Part shown: piece after piece, positions 39,401 through 51,400 of the stretch | Layout of the letters: each line of letters begins with the position of its first letter | Numbering within the stretch: the first letter of the stretch is position 1 | Assembly (NCBI GenBank): GCA_947000775.1 | Contig: CAMQGK010000634.1 | Span: forward strand, 18,496,501-18,560,500 | Direction of reading: 5' to 3' | DNA length: 64,000 bases | Source: Pterois miles | Lineage: Eukaryota > Chordata > Actinopteri > Perciformes > Scorpaenidae | The notes under the pieces: generated by a model | Database searches by the model: none | Seen by the model: only the letters and a program-made list of their open reading frames with translations | Told to the model about the DNA's origin: nothing | Translations under genes and position numbers: made by a program

Positions 39401-42400
39401 CATTTTATTATTTCTCCCCAGAAATTCTGGATTTTGGAACATTCCCATAAACAGTGGAATAGGGTGCCTTTCTCATCTAAACATTTGGAACACACATCTG
39501 GAATGTTAGCAGATATATGATGAAGCCTGGCCGGCGTTATGTACATTCTCATTAACCATTTATACTGAAGCAGTTTAAATCGAGTATTTATGGTTTGTTT
39601 TTGTGCTTTTAAACAAGCTTCACTCCAGTCTAACTCATCAATGTCTTCCTGTACGTCAGCTCTCCAAGCATTTAATTTATCTGATGCTGAATCAGTACTA
39701 TGTGCAATCAACATACTATAGAATTTAGACACTTGGCCCTTCCTTCCCAAGTTTGCAAGTGTTAGTTCCTCAAGTTTTGATAGAAGTGGTGGAACCATTA
39801 TCTGTTTATGTTGTGATGACACATAGTTTCTTAACTGTAAATACTTAAAAAAATGTTTTTTTGGAATTTGATATCTCTCACATAATTGATGATGATCAAA
39901 AGAAAGCAGAGTTCCATCCAGATCCATTATTTTCTGGATGCCTTTTGCATTCCATAACTTAAAACCCCTATCCTTTTTACCAGGTGCAAACTGTTCATTA
40001 CCCCAAATAGGGGTGAACTGAGATAAAGCAGGAATGTCACCTATATGTTTTTGCGCAGCATGCCAAACTGAGATGGTGTTTTTAAGGGAAGGATTTTTTG
40101 TATGTTTTTTCAATGTGTTAATGTCCGAGGAGTACATATACAAACTTAATGGTAGTTCTGTATTGGATTGTCTTTCGATGTTAACCCAAGCAGGAGGCGT
40201 TGTTGTATAGAAATAGTATGATGCTGTAGTTAGTTGAGCAGCCATATAGTACCACCTAAAGTTGGGCAGCTGAAGTCCTCCCCTCTCATAGGGCAAGTAC
40301 AATAGCTTAAGGCGGAGTCTGGCTTTCCTATCATTCCAGATGAATCTACTGATTAATTACAAACATTTTTGTTGTAATTTCAGTTGTATTTGTCTATTTG
40401 ACATGTCATTATTTAATGTGATTATAAACAAAATGAAAAATAAATGTCAAACTTGCAAAAACACTAATCTACTGTGGGGGTTGAATAATTTTGAACACAA
40501 CTGTAGTCCACCTGCACAGGTGTTTTCGCTTATTTACCTGATTGGACCTCCTATTAGTACAGTGGAGGTGTGAGCTAATGTGCTTGATTGACATCTCTCT
40601 TGACATCACTTGATGTCTCTCTCCAACTGCACCTGTTGCGGTGGGATAACACACATCCATCATATGGTGCCTTCAAATGGGGTCGTGTTTACCGTGTTTA
40701 CGAGTTAGGCGCACATGAACGCCCCCCTCATGTCGTATTCATGACCTCGTAAGTGGAAAGTTTCTGAAAGCTCTGAGGTCACGACTTGTGATATGTTTGT
40801 TGACATTGCGAAAGATGGAGGATCCCTTGGAGGTACATTTACCAGTGCATTATAACTTAATATTGTACAGTATATTGTAGTTTTGGTCATATATAGTTTT
40901 TCTTGGTAATTTTCTAATATGTCTGAGAGAATGTTGATAATCTCAACGACCTCGTCTTTCTCCTCTGTCATTATGCCTTTGCATTTCCTGCTAGCTTGCT
41001 GAATTGTCAGCCTCTGTGGCTTCTTGACTTGGACAGTAACGTTAATATTGACGTTGCTGAGCAGCGGTGTTCTTCACGACTTATAACCGCTTGAACACAA
41101 CGCATAAGGTCATGAGCACGAGTTGACGAGCTCCATTTGAAGGCCCCAATGGCCCCGCCCAACACATGAAATGAAACGCACACTTCAAATGACACTTGTG
41201 AGCTCTTGTTTACAACATTGGAAGTCGTGTACGCCATATGCTTGGTGTTCAAGTAGTTAAGTCGTGAGAACACCGCTGTTAAGCAACGGCAATATTAACG
41301 TTACTGTCGGCGACTAGAAACCACAGAGGCTAAAAATTTAGCAAGCAAGCTAGTGTAACATAATGCAGTAAATGTAACTGCATAACGACAGAGGAGAAAA
41401 ATTAGGCCTTTGGGAATATCAACATTCACCTCAGACTTACTGTACAATTCCCAAAAAACAGTATTTGACTAGAATTACAATATATATTATGCACCATAAA
41501 ATGAGCTTCCATGGCCTCCGTCAACAAACACGTCATAACTTGTGAACTCGGGGCTTTCAGAAACTTGTCACTTCCAAGGTTGTAAATACAACATGAGAAA
41601 AATTTAATTCTGAAGCATTTTGAACAATTTAGGTGGGAACTCTCCGAGAATATACTGTAGTAATAAAGTAAAACAGACACCATAAAACTTCAGATAGCTC
41701 TAACAGTAGTCAAATTAGCTCTAAATCTCTGGAAGAGCTGTGACTTAGATGATTTTCTTTCCTTTCCTTTCGGTCTTCAAGACTATTAAAAAGGCTTAAG
41801 TGATATTTTCAGAGGTATTACGCTTTCTAGCTTGTTTTCAATGCTGTATGTATATTTGTCCAAAGAGGTTATATGTTGCATTTTGCATGAATTTAATCAC
41901 TGTGTAGTTAATTTATGGAATCCTGCTGGATTTTAAATCACCTGAAAATTCTGACTTATTACTATTTTATGTTATTATATTATAACATTTTTCTGGCAAT
42001 GGCATACTAATGACATTTTTATTGCATACTATATGCCTATTATGATTCTTTTATGGCATGCTGTACTGTGGCATTTTTTGGGATATACTCTTTTTTGACA
42101 TACAATGTCATTTTTATTGCATACTATATTATGATTTCTTTATGGCATACTATACTGTGACATTTTGGGACATTTTCATGGCATATTTTTTTTTGGGGGG
42201 GGGGGGGGCATACAGTTCTGTGGCTTTATATGACACTATATTATGCATTTTTTTTAATGATATGCGATACTATTGTACTACTACTATTTCCGGGCAAGTG
42301 GCCTGGACTATGCTCTATAGTAAAAATATCCTCAACATGCTGCCAGTGAACAGCCAGTAAATGATGAGAGTAACTTAACTATGAGAGTATTGATTTTCTC

Positions 42401-45400
42401 TAATCAAACTCTAATCAATCTTTAATCTCTTAACTCTCAGTAATAAAGTAAATATTAATATTTACTAAACTTAAAATATATTTCCCAAAATGTCAAACTC
42501 TTCCTTTAAGTTCAAAATTCATGCTGTGGAATTAATGTCTTGTCAGGTGACATCCCGAATTTCTCTCCGGGGATTAATAAAGGTTCATCTTATCTTATCT
42601 TATGTAGGACTGTCAGTGTTTTGTTTATTTGCTTGCATGATGTTGAGCATCTTCACTCCATCTGTCGGGCCGGGTCGGGCTCGGCCAAAATGTCAATTAT
42701 TACGTTCGGGTCGGGCCGGGCTTCTCTCTCGCTAACTTTTTTTTTAATGAATATATATTTATATATTATGTATACTAAAACGATGTATGGATATTTAACT
42801 AAGGAATACTTACTTACTCTTAAAATAAATAATTTGGATAAAACAGAGAAGGCGCTGTATGGTAAGATATAAATGTTTATTGAATATGCATCTTACAGTC
42901 TTGTTTAACTGGGAGAATTCGTTACAGAAGACAGGCTTTAATTTGTTATCATTATGCTCAGGCATCGTCACAAATGTGATCACACAAATCGCAACCAGTC
43001 CCTTTTCCCGGAGCAGTGCTCTGTCTGGGTCTGACTGACGCATCCCCTCCCTTTCCTCCTCCTCCTGAGTCCTCACAAATAAAATATAAAATTTCGGGTT
43101 TGTTTCGGGCTCGGGCCTGCAAATCAAGTTAATTGATCGGGCTCGGGCCGGGTTGGGCTTTAATACCCGCGGGCCTGGGTCGGGTCGGGCTGGATTTTTT
43201 AGGCCCGATCTTACCTCTAATCTGTTTTGTTGTGCTATCTAGCTTACAGTCCGGTGCCAGACTCTGGAGAGTGCAAGCGTCCTGCTGGTAAGGACCCGTC
43301 CAGCTGGGGTGTCGAGGAGGTCGTTTGGTTCATCAAAGATGCTGACCCTCAAGCCCTGGGACCTCACGCTGACACATTCAGGAAGCATGTGAGTCCAGAC
43401 CACTTCATACTGTAGCCCACAGCTAATGCTAAACATACTGGAATAGCGCTTTACATCTCAGTATGCATTAGGGCAGGGGTATCAAACTCATTTTCATCCC
43501 GGGCCACATCAGCATCATGGTTCCCCTCAATGGGCAGGTTGTAACTGTTAGACTATATAAATATATCTACTCTAGATCATGTTATAAAATTGCCTCTGAA
43601 TTTGATTAGTATTAGTTTTAGTAATAATATATATAATAACTAGCTCTGAAGACAAAGAGTTACTTTTTTTAAATTCAGGGCTTGATTCCCAGAATTGTAC
43701 ATTTACATCAGCCAGCGGCGACTTTGTGTAGGCGGGATTCATTCAGTCTGGATGCGGAGGGGTGAACAGCTCTGACTGCAGCTAGGAGGGACTGCTGACG
43801 AGGACCGGGCCCCCTATGAGAGCTTTGGGACCGGCGAGGGGTCCACGGCAGCACCCGCTGCTCATTGAGAAGAGGAAGAACGATACCTGCTTTCTCCATA
43901 ACACCAGAAAAACTCGTTAGATTTGGCCCTAATTTCTTTTTTGAAAGACTTGCTAGAGGGGTCTGAAAACTGGCTAAATATAGCGACTAAGTTGCTAAGT
44001 AGGCGTCACAGCGCTGTTGCTGGAAACCGCAGATACTGAGATGCTACAGTGCGCATGTCACAAAATCGAGATGCATTGTGGGATATGCAGTTTAAAGACA
44101 CAGTACTTCTGTGAAGTGGCATAGAATTGAATTCTTTGCAAGCCCTTGCGGGCCACATAAAGTGAGGTGGCAGGCCAGATTTGGCCCGTGGGCCTTGAGT
44201 TTGACACGTGTACTATACTATGACGTTTTTTTTTGTAAAATTTTCCAACATTTCACAAAATGACTTTTTTCTACCACAGAATCATTTTACATGCTATAAT
44301 ACGACCGTTTTCGTGATTTTTTTCAACATCAAAAAAATTTGACGTTTTCATCGAAAAATTTCGACATACTTTTCTATGACGTTTTTTTGGTAAAATTTTC
44401 CAGCATTTCATGAAATGACTTTTGTCCACCACAGAATAATTTTACATGCTATAATACGGCCGTTTTCATGATTTTTTTCAACATCAAAAAAATTTGACAT
44501 TTTCATTGAAAAATTTCGACATACTATACTATGACTTTTTTTTTTGTAAAATTTTTCAACATCCGATAAAATGACTTTTTTTCCACCATAGATTAATTTT
44601 ACATGCAATATAATGACTGTTTTCATGATTTTTTTCAACATACAAAAATTTGAGTTTTTTTTCCTAAAATTTTTCGACATACTATACTATGACATTTTTT
44701 TGTAAATTTTTCAACATTTCACAAAATGACTTTTTTCCACCACAGAATCATTTTACATGCTATAATACGACCGTTTTCGTGATTTTTTTTCAACATCAAA
44801 AAAATTTGACGTTTTCATCGAAAAATTTCGACATACTATACTATGACGTTTTTTTTTGTAAAATTCTCCAACATTTCACGAAATGGCTTTTTTCCCCACC
44901 ATAGAATCATTTTACATGCTCTAATACGATTGTTTTCATGATTTTTTTCAACATCAAAAAAATTTGACGTTTTCATCGAAAAATTTCGACATACTATACT
45001 ATGACGTTTTTTTTTGTAAAATTTTCCAACATTTCACGAAATGGCTTTTTTCCACCATAGAATCATTTTACATGCTCTAATATCACCGTTTTCATGATTT
45101 TTTTCAACATCAAAAAAAATTTGACGTTTTCATCGAAAAATTTCGACATACTATACTATGACGTTTTTTTTTTTTTTGTAAAATTTTTCAACATTTGATA
45201 AAATGACTTTTTTCCACCATAGATTCATTTTACATGCTATATAATGACTGTTTTCATGATTTTTTTCAACATACATAAATTTGAGTTTTTTTTCGTGAAA
45301 TTTTGGACATACTATACTATGACATTTTTTTCGTAAAATTTTCTAACATTTCACGAAATGAGTTTGTTCCACCATAGAATCATTTTACATGTTATAATAT

Positions 45401-48400
45401 GACCGTTTTCATGATTTTTTTCAACATCAAAAAAATTTGACATTTTCATTGAAAAATTTCGACATACTATACTATGACTTTTTTTTTTGTAAAATTTTCC
45501 AACATTTCACAAAATGCCTTTTTTCCACCATAGAATCATTTTACATGTTATAATATGACCGTTTTCATGATTTTTTTCAACATACAAAAATTTGAGTTTT
45601 TTTCGTAAAATTTTCGACAATTTTTTGATAAATTTTTCAACATCCGATAAAATGACTTTTTTTCCACCATAGATTCATTTTACATGCAATATAATGACTG
45701 TTTTCATGATTTTTTTCAACATACAAAAATTTGAGTTTTTTTTCCTAAAATTTTTCGACATACTATACTATGACATTTTTTTGTAAATTTTTCCAACATT
45801 TCACAAAATGACTTTTTTCCACCACAGAATCATTTTACATGCTATAATACGACCGTTTTCGTGATTTTTTTTCAACATCAAAAAAATTTGACGTTTTCAT
45901 TGAAAAATTTCGACATACTATACTATGACGTTTTTTTTTGTAAAATTTTCCAACATTTCACGAAATGGCTTTTTTCCACCATAGAATCATTTTACATGCT
46001 CTAATATCACCGTTTTCATGATTTTTTCAACATCAAAAAAAATTTGACGTTTTCATTGAAAAATTTTGACATACTATACGATGACGTTTTTTTTTTTTTT
46101 TGTAAAATTTTTCAACATTTGATAAAATGACTTTTTTCCACCATAGATTCATTTTACATGCTATATAATGACTGTTTTCATGATTTTTTTCAACATACAA
46201 AAATTTGAGTTTTTTTTCGTGAAATTTTGGACATACTATACTATGACATTTTTTTCGTAAAATTTTCTAACATTTCACGAAATGAGTTTGTTCCACCATA
46301 GAATCATTTTACATGTTATAATATGACCGTTTTCATAATTTTTTTCAACATACAAAAATTTGAGTTTTTTTTCGTAAAATTTTCGAAATTTTTTTGTAAA
46401 ATTTTTAAACATTCGATAAAATGACTTTTTTCCACCATAGAATCATTTTACATGCTATATAATGACCGTTTTCATGATTTTTTTCAACATCAAAAAAAAT
46501 TGACGTCTTCATCGAAAAATTTCGACATACTATACTATGACGTTTTTTTTTTTTTTGTAAAATTTTCCAACATTTCACAAAATGACTTTTTTCCACCACA
46601 GAATCATTTTACATGCTGTAACACGACCATTTTCGTGATTTTTTTCAACATCAAAAAAATTTGACGTTTTCATCGAAAAATTTCGACATACTATACTATG
46701 ACGTTTTTTTTTGTAAAATTTTCCAACATTTCACGAAATGGCTTTTTTCCACCATAGAATCATTTTACATGCTATAATACGACCGTTTTCATGATTTTTT
46801 TCAACATCAAAAAAATTTGACGTTTTCATCGAAAAATTTCGACATACTATACTATGACGTTTTTTTTTGTAAAATTTTCCAACATTTCACAAAATGACTT
46901 TTTTCCACCATAGATTCATTTTATATGCTATATAAAGACTGTTTTCATGATTTTTTTCAACATACAAAAATTTGAGTTTTTTTTTAAAAATTTGCGACAA
47001 TTTTTTGAAAAATTTTTCAACATCCGATAAAATGACTTTTTTTCCACCATAGATTCATTTTACATGCAATATAATGACTGTTTTCATGACTTTTTTCAAC
47101 ATACAAAAATTTGAGTTTTTTTTCCTAAAATTTATCGACATACTATACTATGACATTTTTTTGTAAATTTTTCCAGCATTTCACGAAATGGCTTTTTTCC
47201 ACCATAGAATCATTTTACATGCTATAATATGACCGTTTTCATGATTTTTTTCAACATCAAGAAAAATTTGACGTTTTCATCGAAAAATTTCGACATACTA
47301 TACTATGACATTTTCTTGTAAAATTTTTCAACATTTGATAAAATGACTTTTTTCCACCATAGATTCATTTTATATGCTATATAAAGACTGTTTTAATGAT
47401 TTTTTTCAACATACAAAAATGTGTTTTTTTTCGTAAAATTTTCGACATACTATACTATGATGTTTTTTTTGTAAAATTTTCGAACATTTCACGAAATGAC
47501 TTTTTTCCACCATAGAATCATTTTACATGCTATAATACGACCGTTTTGAGGATTTTTTTAAACATCAAAAAAATTTGACGTTTTCATCGAAAAAGTTCGA
47601 CATACTATACTATGATGTTTTTTTTTGTAAAATTTTCCAACATTTCACAAAATGCCTTTTTTACACCATAGCTTCATTTTACATGCTATAATATGACCGT
47701 TATCATGATTTTTTCAACATAAAAAAATTTGGGTTTTTTTTCGTAAAATTTTCGACATACTATACTATGACGGTTTTTTTTGTAAAATTTTCCAACATTT
47801 CACAAAATGACTATTTTCCACCACAGAATCATTTTACATGCTATAATACGATCGTTTTCGTGATTTTTTTTCAACATCAAAAAAAATTTGACGTTTTCAT
47901 CGAAAAATTTCGACATACTATACTATGACTTTTTTTTTGTAAAATTTTCCAACATTTCACAAAATGCCTTTTTTCCACCATAGAATCATTTTACATGCTA
48001 TAATATGACTGTTTTCATGATTTTTTTCAACATCAAAAAATTTGACGTTTTCATCGAAAAATTTCGACATACTATACTATGACTTTTTTTTTGTAAAATT
48101 TTCCAACATTTCACAAAATGCCTTTTTTCCACCATAGAATCATTTTACATGCTATAATATGACCGTTTTCATGATTTTTTTCAGCATAAAAAAATTTGGG
48201 TTTTTTTTTGTAAAATTTTCGACATACTATACTATGACGTTTTTTTTGTAAAATTTTCCAACATTTCACAAAATGACTTTTTTCCACCACAGAATCATTT
48301 TACATGCTATAATACGATCATTTTCGTGATTTTTTTAACATCAAAAAAAATTTGACGTTTTCATCGAAAAATTTCGACATACTATACTATGACTTTTTTT

Positions 48401-51400
48401 TTTTGTAAAATTTTCCAACATTTCACAAAATGACTTTTTTCCACAGAATCATTTTACATGCTATAATATGACCGTTTTCATGATTTTTTTCAACATAAAA
48501 TTTTTTTATTTTTCATAAAATTTTCGACATACTATACTTTGACATTTTTTTGTAGAATTTTTCAACATTTGATAAAATGACTTTTTTCCACCATAGATTC
48601 ATTTTACATGCTATATAATGACCGTTTTCATGATTTTTTTCAACATACAAAAATGTGAGGTTTTTTTCGTAAAATCTTCGACATACTATACTATGACTTT
48701 TTTTTGTAAAATTTTCCAACATTTCACGAAATGGCTTTTTTCCAAATTAGAATCATTTTACATGCTATAATACGACCGTTTTGAGGATTTTTTTCAACAT
48801 CAAAAAAATTTGACGTATTCATCGAAAAATTTCGACATACTATACTATGATGGTTTTTTTTGTAAAATTTTCCAACATTTCACAAAATGCATTTTTTCCA
48901 CCATAGCTTCATTTTACATGCTATAATATGATCGTTATCATGATTTTTTCAACATACAAAAATTTGAGGTTTTTTTTCGTAAAATTTTCGACATGACATT
49001 TTTTTGTAAAATTTTCCAACATTTAACGAAAAGACTTTTTTCCACCATAGAATCATTTTACATGTTATAATACGACCGTTTTCATGATTTTTTTCAACAT
49101 AAAAAAATTTGACGTTTTCATCGAAAAATTTCGACATACTATACTATGACGTTTTTTTTTTTTTTGTAAAATTTTTCAACATTTGATAAAATGACTTTTT
49201 TCCACCATAGATTCATTTTACATGCTATATAATGACTGTTTTCATGATTTTTTTCAACATACATAAATTTGAGTTTTTTTTCGTGAAATTTTGGACATAC
49301 TATACTATGACATTTTTTTCGTAAAATTTTCTAACATTTCACGAAATGAGTTTGTTCCACCATAGAATCATTTTACATGTTATAATATGACCGTTTTCAT
49401 GATTTTTTTCAACATCAAAAAAAATTGACATTTTCATTGAAAAATTTCGACATACTATACTATGACTTTTTTTTTTGTAAAATTTTCAACATTTCACAAA
49501 ATGCCTTTTTTCCACCATAGAATCATTTTACATGTTATAATATGACCGTTTTCATGATTTTTTTCAACATACAAAAATTTGAGTTTTTTTCGTAAAATTT
49601 TCGACAATTTTTTGATAAATTTTTCAACATCCGATAAAATGACTTTTTTTCCACCATAGATTCATTTTACATGCAATATAATGACTGTTTTCATGATTTT
49701 TTTCAACATACAAAAATTTGAGTTTTTTTTCCTAAAATTTTTCGACATACTATACTGTGACATTTTTTTGTAAATTTTTCCAACATTTCACAAAATGACT
49801 TTTTTCCACCACAGAATCATTTTACATGCTATAATACGACCGTTTTCGTGATTTTTTTTCAACATCAAAAAAATTTGACGTTTTCATTGAAAAATTTCGA
49901 CATACTATACTATGACGTTTTTTTTTGTAAAATTTTCCAACATTTCACGAAATGGCTTTTTTCCACCATAGAATCATTTTACATGCTCTAATATCACCGT
50001 TTTCATGATTTTTTCAACATCAAAAAAAATTTGACGTTTTCATTGAAAAATTTTGACATACTATACGATGACGTTTTTTTTTTTTTTTGTAAAATTTTTC
50101 AACATTTGATAAAATGACTTTTTTCCACCATAGATTCATTTTACATGCTATATAATGACTGTTTTCATGATTTTTTTCAACATACAAAAATTTGAGTTTT
50201 TTTTCGTGAAATTTTGGACATACTATACTATGACATTTTTTTCGTAAAATTTTCTAACATTTCACGAAATGAGTTTGTTCCACCATAGAATCATTTTACA
50301 TGTTATAATATGACCGTTTTCATAATTTTTTTCAACATACAAAATTTGAGTTTTTTTTCGTAAAATTTTCGAAATTTTTTTGTAAAATTTTTAAACATTC
50401 GATAAAATGACTTTTTTCCACCATAGAATCATTTTACATGCTATATAATGACCGTTTTCATGATTTTTTTCAACATCAAAAAAAATTGACGTCTTCATCG
50501 AAAAATTTCGACATACTATACTATGACGTTTTTTTTTTTTTGTAAAATTTTCCAACATTTCACAAAATGACTTTTTTCCACCACAGAATCATTTTACATG
50601 CTGTAACACGACCATTTTCGTGATTTTTTTCAACATCAAAAAAATTTGACGTTTTCATCGAAAAATTTCGACATACTATACTATGACGTTTTTTTTTGTA
50701 AAATTTTCCAACATTTCACGAAATGGCTTTTTTCCACCATAGAATCATTTTACATGCTATAATACGACCGTTTTCATGATTTTTTTCAACATCAAAAAAA
50801 TTTGACGTTTTCATCGAAAAATTTCGACATACTATACTATGACGTTTTTTTTTGTAAAATTTTCCAACATTTCACAAAATGACTTTTTTCCACCATAGAT
50901 TCATTTTATATGCTATATAAAGACTGTTTTCATGATTTTTTTCAACATACAAAAATTTGAGTTTTTTTTTAAAAATTTGCGACAATTTTTTGAAAAATTT
51001 TTCAACATCCGATAAAATGACTTTTTTTCCACCATAGATTCATTTTACATGCAATATAATGACTGTTTTCATGACTTTTTTCAACATACAAAAATTTGAG
51101 GTTTTTTTCCTAAAATTTATCGACATACTATACTATGACATTTTTTTGTAAATTTTTCCAGCATTTCACGAAATGGCTTTTTTCCACCATAGAATCATTT
51201 TACATGCTATAATATGACCGTTTTCATGATTTTTTTCAACATCAAGAAAAATTTGACGTTTTCATCGAAAAATTTCGACATAGTATACTATGACATTTTC
51301 TTGTAAAATTTTTCAACATTTGATAAAATGACTTTTTTCCACCATAGATTCATTTTATATGCTATATAAAGACTGTTTTCATGATTTTTTTCAACATACA

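Larger units (their letters stand above)
37364..40503 (+). mobile_element. Tc1/mariner-type transposon interrupted by a LINE
   Basis: Flanked by TA at 37362-37363 and 40504-40505. The long inverted terminal repeats (about 200 bp) start CAGTTGTGTTCAAAATTATT. The motif AAAATTATTCAACCCC occurs again at the inner end of each repeat, giving the IR/DR layout of Sleeping Beauty-like elements. Without the LINE it would be about 1.58 kb, the usual full length. It lies in the scml4 intron between exons 3 and 4, in the same orientation. Confidence 0.9.

Noticed and set aside
39085..40302. 405-residue minus-strand frame as a host gene
   Set aside because: It is the C-terminal part of an L1-type ORF2 bounded by a target duplication inside a transposon.
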